Shown in pieces: positions 1 to 12,411 of a stretch of DNA of 64,000 nucleotides; the first letter of the stretch is position 1, and each line of letters opens with the position of its first letter. The DNA is from Cryptomeria japonica (lineage: Eukaryota; Streptophyta; Pinopsida; Cupressales; Cupressaceae). The stretch lies in contig NC_081414.1 of assembly GCF_030272615.1 (NCBI RefSeq), forward strand, positions 910,785,009 to 910,849,008. The letters run 5' to 3'. Below the pieces are notes generated by a model that was not told the DNA's origin, did no database searches, and worked only from the letters and a program-made list of their open reading frames with translations. The translations under genes and the position numbers were made by a program.

Positions 1-326
1 ACAGAATATCTAGATTGCAAGAACTCGAATTGCTGGATGAACATTGACAAGTGGCATTTGATCATCTAAGAGCATATAAAAAGAGAATGTCTAGAGGATA
101 TAACAAAAAGGTTCGACAACAAGAATTTTAGGTTGGTGACCTTGTTCTAAGAGAAAATCCTAAGAATCAATAGTTTCGAGATAACAAAGGGAAGTTTGAA
201 CCCAACTGGCTAGGTCCCTGCATTGTTACTGCAGTCTTTAGCTTTGGTCCTATCAACTCAACATCAAAAGGAGAACAACTCCATGAATTGATCAACACCA
301 TCCACTTGAAGAAATTCTTCACCTAA
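1..326 (+). pseudogene. Tat-type Ty3/gypsy pol, integrase C-terminal end (Tat I)
   Basis: The third frame from base 3 reads through the C-terminal part of a gypsy integrase and ends at TAA 324-326. It aligns residue by residue with the end of the Tat III pol at 61,690-62,022: both share the VGDLVL and KGKFEPNWLGP blocks and a final HLKR/KYYT-like or HLKKFFT tail. Three in-frame stops (within the first 60 codons) show that it is dead. The start lies left of the window. This is the 3' end of an element whose 3' LTR is at 4,680-5,703. Confidence 0.85.
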
Positions 327-1887
327 ATATTCTCTGCTCTAGCAGCCTATACAGCTAAAAAGTCCTCAAGAAATCCTAAAAATAAAAAAAAGTCCTAAAT
401 AAATCCTTAAAATCAGAAAGTCCTGGAAAAAAAAAAGAGAGAGAAGGGATCTTTGTCAAGTAGGTGAAAACCTGGTAAATAGGTGCCTCTTATACTCACG
501 CGCTTCATCTATCAGCGCAATGTTGGCATTTTCCATTTTCATTCCCACTTTCTTGCATCTTTGCTTTCGCTTGTACATATCTTTTAGTCACTTTCGTGAC
601 ATCCTGGTTCTTTTGGAACCCTCATGGCTTGAAACTGACCAGTGTCCTAGTCTTAGGGTAGTCAACTAAGCAATTTATATGTCCTAAGCAGTATCACCCA
701 AGTCATCTTTCATTCAGTAATACTCGGTCATCCACTCTAAGTCAGTCACCTGTCTCCTAACTACTGAAGAGTTTTATCACTAAGTACACAAGCAAAATAA
801 GACTACTAAAAACAACCACTAAATTGTTTGAGACATGCATGAAATTTTCTTTGTGTGTTGTCTTTTACATTGGCTTTCGCTTATTATTCCCTCTGAGTAA
901 CTCAAGGAAGTCTATCTTGACTAAGAGGAGCAAGGATTGGGGGCATAATACTTTTCTTTATTTTCTGCTTGTAGGAATGAATCTAGTGATCTGGAAACAT
1001 CTCATAAGTTGGGTGTCAATGATAAGTGCCTTCACATCAAGGTGAAATCACCACACATACCTCGACTCCGCTTATTTGTATGCTACAGGGAGGTTGGAAT
1101 CATTTCTTTGTCTATTTGAGGGAATTTCTTTAATGTGCAATTCAGATGCATGTGTAATCTATCCAAGGATATGAACAAACAAAGGGTCATTGCGGACAAG
1201 ATAGTTAATATTGCATATGCAAAGAAATGAACTCTATTCTGCTTGATGTGTTTGTAAAACGCTCAGTGATGAAGATTAAGCATTTCAAATCCAGTGACTA
1301 GGTTTAGGTTGCATTCGTTCTAAATTTTATGCATTTAAAAGTGATTTCGGCATAATAACAATGATCTTTTTATCTTTTGAATGAGAGTTTGAAGTATCAT
1401 CATTTCTCGGCTAAGTGGTCTATGTTTCATCATCGTTTCTTCAAATGAGTATTTGTGTATTGAGATGTTAGCTGCATACATAAGCATCTCATATAAATCC
1501 ATACATTTCATTATCATTCATTTGCATTCATATTATTGCATAGAAAACTAAACATTAGCGTTACTAGTTTCTCATTCTAATCATTCATTTGCATCATCAT
1601 TTATTTGCATGAAAAAGAAACAAAAATAAACATCCATATTACATCCATTGCATACATCCATACTGAAAAAATATATGCATACATATAAAATTAAGCACAT
1701 AGAAATACATCTCATAATCAATCAACACAAGTACGATGAAATCAAATCAAGATCTCATATATATCATAATCTCAGTGTCTCAGAGTACAAATGATATCAA
1801 CTGTCATACACAATGTCTCATCGGAGCAAGAATTATATAGGCTACAAAAAATGGGGTATATAACAAAATATAGGAGATATAACACAT
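327..1887 (+). other. 3' noncoding region of Tat I
   Basis: No sense-strand gene is seen. An A-rich stretch with repeated TCCTAAAAAT words (about 355-445) is followed by a motif at 464-486 containing GTGAAAACCTGGTAAATAGG. The same motif follows pol at 62,128 in Tat III and occurs in altered form at 25,113 in Tat II. The block at 555-640 recurs at 26,185-26,275 in Tat II, which ties the three copies to one family. Confidence 0.6.
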
Positions 1888-3542
1888 CTATCTCTCTGCC
1901 TCTCCCTCATCGCGAGGTGGTGGAGGAGGTGGAGCCTGCTGACCAATGTCTTGCCTAGATGCCCGAGCTCCCTCAGATCGAGCCATATACTGAGAATATG
2001 GGACAACCTGCTACTCTACTGGAACTACTACTCTATATGCTACAACATAATAAGTTGCTCGACTAGTCTAATACAACACCTCCTACTGAAGAGTATCTCG
2101 CTATGCCTTCATCTCAGCGAGATGATGATCGTGCTCAGCTATGACCTCCGCCAGCTGTCGGTCTCGCTCTGCAAGCTGTGTTTGAGCCACTGTCAACTGT
2201 GATTGCAAACCTGCTAATCTGGCTCTCATAGATCATGTTGCCTCTGGTATCCCCTGCTCTCCAGTCATCCCACAGCTCCAGACTCTTATATGGTCTCCAT
2301 ACTACAATAATCAGATCATCGAGCTGACATCTCTAATACTTTGTCTTTCCCAGATGGGGCTAAGTAACATGTCTCAAATATCTATATATGATCGACTGGT
2401 GTGGATCTTTGGCATCATCTACTATTGGTCTACAAACTGGGATGTGCTCCCATGCCCATATCTAAAGAACCAAGACTCTTGTCGCCATGCTCTTCCCATC
2501 CTTATATATGATCTCATGCATCTCATGATACATGTGGGCTAATAAGCAAGATCCCCACCCTAATCTCTTAGTCTGTGTCAGTAGTCTCTCAAGCATCCTA
2601 GCCCATCCACATAGAAAGCCTTGTTGTCCCCTGTCCGGCATGATGAAACAACCTATCATACCTTCTAATACACATGGTAGTGGAAACTGCTCACTATACT
2701 TAGCCATCATAACATCCCAAGTGATAGCCCGCTCAAGGATAGTCTCACCATGAAATATGCATCTCAAGACTAAGATACCAGGTTGCTCAGTAGAATCGTA
2801 GTCAACCTTATCCCTAGCAAATGGAATCCTCAAAATCTTGTACACATCTTCTGGTGTAATGGTCATCTCTCCAACTGGTAAATGGAAGTGTCATGCTCTG
2901 AATGGAAATTCTCAACTAGCACAATAAGCATCCTGTGATTCACACAAATATCAGGCATCTCTAAAACCTGAGTAAAGCCGCACAAATCAATGTGTGCTCT
3001 ATCTACATTTGACAAATTCCAAACTAATCCCATAGTAGGTGGATAAACACATCAAAACAGGATATCTGGCAATCGAACCTACAAAAAAATCAAATAACAA
3101 AGCATTTGCAAGTCATCCAAATTGCACTACGAAACATGTTAAACATCACGTAAATCCAAATGCAGAAACTCATACGAGTTAGGAATACACGTCGAATGAT
3201 AAAACATTCTCATACGACACATGGTATTCTCTTGCACGATAATATGGGCTATGAAGAAAAATCACGTACAATACATGGGATGATACCATACGACAAAACA
3301 TATAGGCTAAAATGACAAACCACAAGAGGGACAGTTTATTGTATAACAGACAGTGTCTTATCACACGACAAAACGACATTGAACAATTTTTAACAACTTT
3401 TAAAATCAAAAAAATCAAAAAAAAAATCAAATTGATGAAATGCAAAGGCTTAAGATTGATCACTTACCGTTGGCTCGTAGTTTCGTGGTCGATTGTGACA
3501 TCTCTAGTGCTCAAAACGGTGCTCCTGGATCGGAATGGCCAT
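1888..3542 (-). pseudogene. Antisense PMD-domain gene of Tat I (aORF), two exons, decayed
   Basis: Read on the minus strand, a start ATG at 3,542 opens a short exon to 3,468 that ends at a consensus donor (ACG/GTAAGT). A 389-bp intron follows, then an acceptor after a T-run (TTTTTTTGTAG) at 3,079. Exon 2 opens with VRLPDILF and continues with NVDRAHIDLCGFTQVLEMP. It then carries the plant mobile domain signature GEMTITPEDVYKILRIPF (about 2,818-2,872) and IWAWEHIPVCRP (about 2,400-2,435). The C-terminal part is a Gln/Glu-rich coiled coil (about 2,110-2,230) and a Pro run before a stop at 1,888-1,890. Several in-frame stops and at least three frameshifts break it. PMD-bearing antisense frames between pol and the 3' LTR are known in plant Tat elements; their function is unproven. 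Domain call firm, exon model inferred. Confidence 0.75.
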
Positions 3543-3616
3543 TTTTCTTCATAGAGGGCTTTTAAAATTTCAAACTTGAGGAGGTGAAAATGAATTGAAA
3601 ATGACACTTGGACCCC

Positions 3617-3624
3617 TTATATAG
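3617..3624 (-). promoter_or_regulatory. Likely TATA box for the antisense gene
   Basis: The minus strand reads CTATATAA about 75 bp upstream of the antisense start codon at 3,542. Spacing and sequence fit a plant TATA box driving the antisense gene from inside the element, independent of the LTR. Confidence 0.5.
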
Positions 3625-4276
3625 CCTAAACCCTAATTTTTCAACTTTCTCTGACGGACATGAAAATTGTACCCTAAGTTAAATTGATGGTCCTGATTCC
3701 ATTTTTGGGATCGAAATCAAAATCCGAGATCATCCTCCTAGTCAATTTCACATAACTAAGACCACTTAGCACTTTCATCAACTGCTCATTTTCTTCTTCA
3801 ATTTCCGCTCAATTTCTCGTTAATCAACGCTAAATCTCAATTTAACTCTCAAATCAATTCTAATTTTAATCATCAACATTAATCTTTGTGCTCAAATAAC
3901 TTATAACCACTCAAATAATTGCTTAAAATCACTATGCAACCCTCTCTATCTTTCGATTTCGCTCCCGAGGGGGCATACTCATGACCTAAAGTTGAGAATT
4001 CCTTTCAAAAATCTTTGTTACAAGTCAAGCAGCTAAGCTTCATCAAATCAATCTCTAGGGGCATATTAGTTTCATCGTTTCATATCAAGCTGATATTGTC
4101 TTCGTCTGAATCAGTCTCTTAACGTTAATGAGTTGCATTGCTTTTCATCAAGTTGATTATTCGTTTAAACTCAATCAAGGGTTTAAAGAGTATCTTTAAT
4201 CACACGCTCAATCTAAGCAGGTGTTCGGTTTCATCGCATCAAATCAAGCTAGACAGTTTATCTTTGCTCATCATGT
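3625..4276. other. Noncoding spacer between the antisense gene and tandem repeats
   Basis: AT-rich sequence with no convincing reading frame; repeated AATCAA / CTCAAT words but no defined unit. It would hold the upstream promoter region of the antisense gene. Confidence 0.4.
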
Positions 4277-4530
4277 CTTGATCAATCAAGTTCAAGACCA
4301 ATTTTTCTCTTTGCTCAGTGTGTCTAGTTCAATCAAGTTCTAGATCAGTAAGATTCGCTTCTTGATCAATCAAGTTCAAGACTAGTTTTTTCTCTTCGCT
4401 CACTGTGTCTAGTTCAATCAAGTTGTAGATCAGTAAGATTCGCTTCTTGATCAATCAAGTTCAAGTTCGGTATCTTCTCTCTTTATCGGTCCTAGTTCAA
4501 TCAAGTTTGGGATTGGTTTCTCTTTAATCA
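4277..4530 (+). repeat. 84-85-bp tandem repeat, about three copies
   Basis: Copies begin at 4,277, 4,361 and 4,446, each with CTTGATCAATCAAGTTCAAG. Within each unit the shorter word TTCAATCAAGTT recurs, so the unit itself looks like an old duplication. A degenerate further copy begins near 4,588. It lies between the antisense gene and the 3' LTR, a stretch known to be hypervariable and satellite-forming in Tat/Ogre elements. Confidence 0.8.
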
Positions 4531-4666
4531 ACTCTGTTCAGTTTCATCACTTCAAAACAAACTGAATACCTCACTCTTCATCTGATTCATGATCAATCAA
4601 GTTCAGAACTAGTATCTCTTAGACATCAACTATTCTTTGAACCAACACGCTTCTTGCACTTAATTC

Positions 4667-4679
4667 AAAGAGGGGAAAA
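4667..4679 (+). other. Polypurine tract of Tat I
   Basis: AAAGAGGGGAAAA directly abuts the TGTAATACCC LTR start. This fits the plus-strand primer site of an LTR element and identifies the next feature as a 3' LTR. Confidence 0.8.
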
Positions 4680-5703
4680 TGTAATACCCTAAAATTGGTC
4701 ACCTAAACCATGAGGCCCCCTAGTCTCGATTTCATCACCAAGGTCCTAACCAAAGGCAATTAAAATTAATCTTGAGCACACAATTAATCTCTTAAATCAC
4801 CAATGTCACATGGCAAATAAATCAACCAATATTAATTATATATTTATTTAATTAATTGATCATTCCAAGTAAGTCATTTTTAAACCATTATCCTATTTAT
4901 TTTATTGAATATCCTAGCATATTTAATTAAATTAATAAATTTTCCTTTAAATCATCAAAAAAGGAATTAATTGGAAAAAAGAATTAAAATTTGAGAAAAG
5001 AAATCAATTGGAGTTAATCTTGAAAAACAAATTAAAATTGATAAATAATCTCGCAATTAAAACATTTAAATATCAAAATTGAAAGAAATAGAGAATAAAT
5101 CAATTTTTTCTGATTTTATCTTAATTTTAGTTCAATTTCCTTTAAAACTAAGAAAAGCAACCAATCACATCAATTCACCTGGATTGTGCTTCCTCTTGGA
5201 AAATCTTGACCGCTCATCATCATTTGATCTCAGCCGTTGGTTTCTTTCTGAATTTTCTATAAATTCAAGCTCTCATCTCTCATTCAAGGATCTTGGATAA
5301 TATATTGTTATTATGTTGTTTTTGCTCTAGGTTCACTAAGATTTTGCATTGAGATATCGCATATTAGTTATTGCATACTTACAAAACATTTAGCTTAAAA
5401 TATTCATTCATAGCTTACATCATGTTAGATTAAATCTTGCAAATCTTGCATTCATCTAGCTTAAATATTGCATCCATCTAGCTTAAATCCATGCTCATAT
5501 AGATTAAAAATCCTTTGTTTAGGTGTTGTCTAGTCACTGGATAGCTTAGAAATCTAAACTCGCATCTACTAGAAGGCAATAGGTTGCTTTGCAATGGTTT
5601 ATTGTTCATTATTGATTATTGATTTATTAACCATGCATCTAATGACTTAATTAAAGTGTTGTGTATTCCAGATACAGATACAGGTCCACTTCTCACACAC
5701 ACA
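4680..5703 (+). repeat. 3' LTR of Tat I (LTR A)
   Basis: It starts TGTAATACCC and ends in a CACACACA run. It matches LTR B at 19,478-20,606 along most of its length, including the block around 5,160-5,300 and the final 150 bp. A polypurine tract precedes it and no primer-binding site follows, so it is a 3' LTR. It is about 105 bp shorter than LTR B, mostly because LTR B has an internal duplicated AATCTTCAAAAAAGG segment near 19,797-19,865. Confidence 0.85.
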
Positions 5704-7622
5704 GTAAATTGTGGGGGATGCTTGCACCTGCAAGAAAACACAAATCACACACACACATGAAAATGCAAACTAATCTAATTGTTAGTCCAAGAAATCTCAA
5801 GATTTCTAAGCCCATTCCATGCTCCTCTATCTCTAAAGATCTCTAAGATTCAAGGTGGCCCTCACTGATAACTCAATGATAAATAGTGAGTACCAAACCG
5901 GTACTAGGAGGGGGGGTGAATCAATACAAATACAAAAACTTTTCCTGAACCGATTTGACTACAAACAGTGCACTTGACTGGCAATCACTAACACCAGTCT
6001 AAACCAGATTACTATCAGTTAAACACAGTGAGACCGTGAAGGACCTAAATCGGTAATACTTAGCTTTCCACACAACCTAATACCTCATTTCCACTTTACC
6101 CTTATGCATAAACAGGTAATCTACCTTCAGAAATATAATAACTTGCTAGTTCAACATGATTTACCACTTCACAGAAAATAACAAAGCATCACATGAAAAG
6201 GCATCACACATGACACACATATTTTTCACATGGAAACCCAACTGGGAAAAACCACGGTGGGGATGAATACCCACGAGTTGTTCTTTGAACTCTTTTGAAG
6301 TCTGCTCTGTTAGGAGCCTAGTCCGGTTAAAGACTATTACAACAGGTTCTATTAGGAACCGATCCTGCTAGGGATCACCTAGTTAAGGGATGGCTAGAAT
6401 ACTCGGTTAAGGGTTAAACCCTGTTAAAGGTTACCTTGTTAGAGGATTTTAAGAACTCAATGGTTTTGAGTCACCCTGTTAAAGGATTTACAGCAAGCTG
6501 GTTAAAGCTACCCTGTTAAGGGATTTTCCAACTGTTGAAGTGGTTAGAGATCAACAGGTATTACAATGATCTGGTAATAGCACTCAATGCCAATGCAGAT
6601 CCTCTTTAGTTCCTTCCTTCTGCAATCATACTCTATGGGTATCTACTTGTTACTGCATCATTTATTCCTCATGATAAGAGTGAGTCATCCTTTAATATTT
6701 TCAATCGGAGTCCTAATCTTTCTTGTGATACCTCAGTTCAAGTCCTTAGTACGTCTGTAAATCCTTTTTCAATCATAAAAGTCAAGTTTAGGTAATTGGT
6801 TGAACTCTGTGAACACGTTGAACCATTTTGAACTAGGTTCAACAGGTTCATTTAGGTTCCATAGGTTCCTAGGTGTTCAGGGAGGTTTTTCATACTAATA
6901 TTTTCTCTAAGTGTCTTGCAGCGGCTCTCTAAAAGCTTCTTGTTCGGTGATATGTTACTTTATTTCTCTCTGGGTTTTGAACTCATTGAACCAAGTTCAA
7001 GAGGTTCAAACATGTTCAACATGTTCAATATAGCACAAGTGGTCAGCAGCTTGATATTATTAGTTTTCTTGGCAAAATTCTCCTTGAGCGCGGCGTACAT
7101 CTTGAACTACTTGAATGCCCATGAAGTCTATTCAGGATGTTCATATGTGTTGGAAGTTGGTGGGTCCCATGGGTTTTAATGATTTGATGGTGCATTCATT
7201 GCTAAATATAAGGAGGCAGAACCATGTCTTAAGTGACATCAATCCTTGGTTTTTCGAAGTAAGTAATCATTTCGGGAACTGGCGGTTACTTCAAAAATGC
7301 CGCCATGCATTCAATGCATGCGTGAAATGTCTAATCCACAAACTCAACACACTCGGACTAAAAATTAGAATTATTGCATTCAATGTTTCTGTATCATTGC
7401 CTTCACTAATAAGGTATGAAGGATTGTTAGTGCTCCGCATTTATTCCTCGTTGTTGTGTCTTTGTTTTTCCTAGATAGGAGTCTTGTTTGCTGCTAGCCG
7501 CCATCCGGTTGTTCAACTGTGAAGGTGAGTCTTTTTCTTGTCCTCTCCAGTGATTTTTTCTTGCATTTTCTCTCTTATAGAAAGTTTTGCTGTAACCGAT
7601 TTAGGCTTATTGTTTAAAATTA
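5704..7622 (+). other. Repeat-rich 5' flank of the unknown long gene
   Basis: No coding frame is supported. A small inverted repeat AGTACC/GGTACT (5,889-5,905) precedes a run of seven G at the apparent left edge of a new repeat unit. A patch of imperfect CTGTTAAAGG/CGGTTAAGG words spans about 6,310-6,545, and GGTTCAA/TTGAACC words cluster at 6,795-7,030. A near-perfect inverted repeat CATGCATTCAATGCATG lies at about 7,304-7,320. A possible 5' splice donor (AAGGTGAGT) sits at about 7,522-7,530, just upstream of the coding region. Confidence 0.45.
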
Positions 7623-10600
7623 TGAAGTCCACACTACATTTGTTTGGGAACATTTTTAGCCTGGCATCCACTGAACCCATAGTTAGCGATACTGACCTAA
7701 AAGGGGAAAACCTTGAGATGTTGAAAGAGAGGGTGTTCAAGGGAATTGACAAGTCTTTTGGTGTGGAGATTTTGAGTAGCGGTCTCATAGAAGCTGCAGC
7801 TTTTCCCCCAGCCATTCCTTGCCCAAAATTGATTCAGGAATGTATTGCTAGATACGACCCAGTGTCTGAAACCATTAGGAGAGACAATGGTGAAACCCTT
7901 CTTGCCATAAATCGTGAAGTAATTTCCTCATTCTTCAAGATACCTGATTACCAGTTCTCCAACTTTTCCCCTGCTTAGTCAATCACCGAGTTCAACGCAG
8001 ACAGAACCAGACACCGTAACAATGTAGCAAAATTCTGGTTGAAGGTTCCTCAAAGAGGTGGTTCCAAGTTACCCAAGAATCCTAATAAGAATCACATGTT
8101 GCCTCACATTCATGACGTAATGCTTTTGTTGCACCAAGCCAGAGGATCCGCTGAAGCTTATAGCTTCGACGACTAGATTTATTGCTACGTGCAGCTAGTT
8201 TTAGAAGGGAAGCAATATTTGGATTGGGCTGAATTGATTGTTGATTCAATGAGAGAACAACTGAGTATGGCTAAATAGTTCAAACAGAACTTCTTTATGT
8301 CTTCATATCTCTTGTATTGTTTGGCTTGTGTTAAGGAGTTGGTTGGAATACCGAAACAGCTCACTGAGGAGGATGTTCCTGTATATGAGTTATATCCCAT
8401 GCTGCAAAAGGATAAAGATTTACAAGATTTCAGAAGGGTGCACAATGCTTTTCTAGGTGATTTGTGTCATGAATTGAAGAATATGAAAGCCAAAAGAATC
8501 TCCAAAGATGCACAAACTTTGATAAAGAGGTTTGCTAGTTTTTATATCATGTTTCCATGCTTCTGTTACATACGGGTAGGTGGCTTTGAAGAGGAGCCCT
8601 TCAAGCTCCCTCACTTCTGTTTAGATTGCTTTGTTATGGCGGAGATATGCAGGCAACTAACCTCCGTAATCAAAAAGGCACAACCTAGGGACAAATGGGA
8701 AGGTCATTTTCCCATCCAATTGGGCGTGTTGTCCTGCAGTTCGATGTCTGACGCTTAGAGTATAGGAGCAAACCTCAAGAATTTCAATTTTTCCCTGTAT
8801 CCTAAAAGGAAAGGTTTTGATAATAAGGGATTTTCTCAAAGTCTTGGTCTAATGCCATACCTTCCAATGCCACAGTTAGAGGATTTCTGGGAAGATTGTA
8901 TAGATGAACTCGAGGAACTCAAAAGGGGAAACATGAGATTGGTGTTAGAACAAGTTGTTTCATTGCAGATAAAGTTGGATACTAAAGGGCTCGAAGAGGA
9001 TTATCTATAGCTATTTGAACCAGGGTACTTAGCCCGTGCAGAAGTTGAAATGTCTCCAATTGACTGGGATGAGGAAGAGAAAGATGATATATAGATAAGG
9101 ACCAAAGGAGTTTTGGAAAGGACCATGGCGTGGGTGGCTAATCAGAAAGCAATGAAATCAGGCGTTAAGTATAATTCTATGAGAAGTAATAAGGATCCTC
9201 TACCTTCACCAAAGCGTCTTTCTAACAATGCTTTTATGTCTGTTCGTGCAGGTAAGGATAACAAGCCACCCCAGCTTAGACATAGGTCTAATTCAGCTTT
9301 GGATTTTTGTACTCCTCGGCATACCCGGTCTCGAAGTGCCACTCAAAGAAAGATGGATCAGGCAAAGGATAAGGGGGTGAAAGATACTATTCTCGATGCC
9401 CAGATATTTGAAATTGAAGACTTGGATGGCGATGTTGCTAGTGCCCTGGATTCTCATACGGTGACTGTGGCTATGATGCCACCTTCCAAGATGATTGAAG
9501 GAACCACTGGTTCTAGTGTAACTCCTAAGTGGTTGACCACCTCGGTGAACAAAAAATAGAGTTTTCTTCCCGTGACTATTCCGATTTAGGAAATGGTCAT
9601 TAAGTACATAGAGAAGAATCCAAAGCCGAAAAGGTTCAAGACTGCTGCTTGCCTGGACAATGATGAGGGAATTGGAAAATGGGTTACTGAAATCACCTCG
9701 TATAAACCCAAGGATGAAAACAAGGAGGATAGCCCCGATGATTTTGAGATCACAAAGGTGGAATTGGGAAACATGAGTAGAGACACAGACAATCATTTCT
9801 TCCAGGTATCGGCAAAGAAAATGCTCACTAGGTTGGAGAAGGATGGGCGAGAAAAGAGAGAACTAAAGCGACACATAAACATTCTGGCCCAGTTCATCAA
9901 TAGTATTGGTTGCCTTGGGGCACTCCCAATATCTCATGCTACAAAGAACTTTGACCCAACTTCACCAGAAAATAAAAAGCTAATGAGCCAAGTTCAACGG
10001 GCCAAGAGTATTGTTGAAGCTGTGGAGAAATGGATTGAGGGAATAATCAAGGACGGCAAGAAGTACATTACCGACTCCTAGAGGCTATGAGATGAGATAC
10101 AAGGCCTTATTGCCAAAGTTCAAAATCAGCTTGTGCCATGGGAGAAGGAGGCACAAATGGCAGAATATCTTGCCTTTGTTTGCCAAAATAGAAGAATATG
10201 GAGTTACCAGGTTTTTGACAGAACACTCAATCAAGCTGGTGGCGGATGAATGTCATCTTTTTGTGCTGAAGAAAACCATAATGTGGTGAGTGCTTACCTT
10301 CAAGTCTGTGATCACCGATGCAAAGACCTCTGTTTACGAACTCCAGGATCTCCAGTGTAGCATAGTTAATGATAACAAGGTGGTTAACCCTGACCATGAT
10401 TGGCAGTTGGGAATTTGCGGGTTGAGCACACAGGATGCAATCAGGTCTTTCCGGATGAACATGGAGAAAATCAAGGCCAAGGGTAATTTCACTTTGGAAG
10501 ATATAACAAGGGTGGCTAGGATTGAGTCTATGACTTTCATTGGAAATGATCAACTACCGAAACATGCTGAAAAGATGGTGAAGCACTGGTGGAATAAGGA

Positions 10601-10721
10601 GGCGGCGAAGGAGAAGCTCAATGCGATGAAAGTTCCAAACCAATCCATTGTTCAAGAACTCACAACCGCTCACGACGCCCATGAAAGCGGAGAGGATGAT
10701 GATGATGGAAAAGTGGTATAA
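7623..10721 (+). pseudogene. Long decayed gene of unknown family, about 1,000 codons
   Basis: One frame from the ATG at 7,623 runs to about 10,230 and is broken only by stop codons (for example 7,976, 8,174, 8,276, 8,756, 9,557, 10,079). It then shifts frame near 10,230-10,285 and ends at TAA about 10,719. The N-terminal half is globular and alpha-helical looking, with a conserved-looking block KFWLKVPQRGGSKLPKNPNK (about 8,030-8,090). The middle is basic and Ser-rich with RHTRSRSATQRK (about 9,317-9,352). The C-terminal third is Lys/Glu-rich and coiled-coil-like, ending in an acidic DDDDGKVV tail. I do not recognise the family: no zinc knuckle, protease, RT, integrase or DDE motif is visible. 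Its setting and decay pattern suggest an ORF carried by a non-autonomous element; a dead host gene is the alternative. Confidence 0.6.
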
Positions 10722-12148
10722 TGCATTGATTCAGGCCCGGTTCCCTTTATTCTTGTAATTTCTCATGGTTATGCAAAGACTTCAGAACATCTGTCCCAAA
10801 ATACTTCTTGTTGGTTTCATAACTGTTTACGGGGGAGGTCAAGTTTTCAGGGAGACCTCCCCTGTTCTAAAACTATAAATTAAGGAAAGATATATAGTAT
10901 GGGGGTGAGATTTGGTGACCAATTTTGGTTGGTTTTTTTTTTGTTTTTCCCTCTGTTTTGTGTATTTTCTGTTTTGTAGAAGGAAGAATCAGACTGCTAA
11001 ATCTGGAATGGAAAAGATTTATACATGTATTTTTGTGCCTTTGTTCAATAAGAATATATATATAGAATGATCATACTGTTCTTGGGAGAAGGAAAATTTG
11101 TGTGTTTTTAATCTGTGTAGATACATGTCTTTGCATATGTTTATCTAATCAAATAATAGTAAGGAACTTTCCATTGCAGAAAATTATTATTCTTCTAATA
11201 GTCCTTCCTTTGAGTGTTTGTTTTCTTCTAGAGAAGATTCCTGTTTGAGGACAAATTTGGTTTCTTAAATCTGTTCATTCTTTATTAAACCTGTGGAAAT
11301 GGTGTACTGAACTTTGTTTCAGTTGTTGTCATCTCATATATTGAAAAGATAGGAAAAATTGCTTTCTCCTTCTTAGGAAACATGTGTGAAATATCAGCCT
11401 CTCATCCAAGAATGAAGTAGGCAGCCTTACATGCTTTCGGGTTAAAAGCTACTGTTCAAATTAAAATAGTTAAAAGCATTCCTTGAAAAACTGAGATAGG
11501 GAGCTGTAACTATGAAAAATTCAGAGGGAAGTGGTTTATACAACACTTACCCAATTGTTTAGTGAAACACTTGTCCTTAAAATAAGGCGATAGAGTTCAA
11601 AATTGATCATTTTAAAAAAAAGGACAAATCTGTTCACTAACACTACTCTCTTATCTAGTCTAGCAAGACTCACATATCTTTGCACTTAGATACACACACA
11701 ACATTTGCCAACAACCTCAACATGAAACACAACATTGACCTTATAGGAAATAGATAGGTTGGTAGCATAAACCCTAAACCCTAAACATTTAGGTTAAGAA
11801 ATTCAGTCAGTTCAATCCTGACCATTGAACACATTGCATTGAATACAACAGTCTTGAACAGATCTCAAGACATTCTCCAATGTTCATTCTTCACAGCGTC
11901 TTGGAGGTGATAACCCATCACGCGTTCTCCACCCTTTGCAAAGACTTCACACATTCTGAAGGTAGATAGGATCAATCTCCTTCATGCAAGATCCTTCACG
12001 TGCACAAGGCTGATGTGGCAACATGGTATGTTCTTCATTACAATGCCAACTCATCACACGATGTCATCGGTTGAATCACACAGGCTTGGAACACTTCAAC
12101 TGGAAACCCTGAAGCTGAGACTACCAACCGGTAGTCATACCATACGAA
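10722..12148 (+). other. 3' flank of the unknown gene, noncoding
   Basis: AT-rich, no supported gene. A hairpin with 9-bp perfect arms (GGGGAGGTC 10,832-10,840 and GACCTCCCC 10,854-10,862) lies about 110 bp after the stop. A short CCCTAAA duplication near 11,770 is too small to be telomeric. Confidence 0.4.
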
Positions 12149-12149
12149 A

Positions 12150-12310
12150 CCTTGATACAAAACATTCCATATACCGGTTCACATTCCAACATACCGGTTC
12201 ACTTGGACAAACATACCGCTTCACTTTTTCACATATACCAGTTCACTACATCATACCGGTTCTCTTGCCAGTTGCTTACTTCAACATACCAATTCACTCT
12301 TCAGCATATT
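12150..12310 (+). repeat. CATACCGGTTCAC minisatellite, degenerate
   Basis: The word ATACCGGTTCAC and close variants recur about eight times with irregular spacing. The same CCGGT word appears at the far end near 5,895, which hints that 5.9-12.3 kb is one repeat unit. Confidence 0.6.
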
Positions 12311-12411
12311 GACATCAATGACAACATACAATATCATCATGTCATCATACTCTGCACATATGCCAACACTCACTTGGAAGAGCACTTGATCCTAAAGATG
12401 ACAACCTAGAG

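Noticed and set aside
824-1045. Short plus-strand frame with hydrophobic start in Tat I 3' region
   Set aside because: No homology or conserved counterpart in Tat II or Tat III; probably chance.
11765-11785. Telomere-type CCCTAAA repeat
   Set aside because: Only about two and a half units, within chance for AT-rich DNA.
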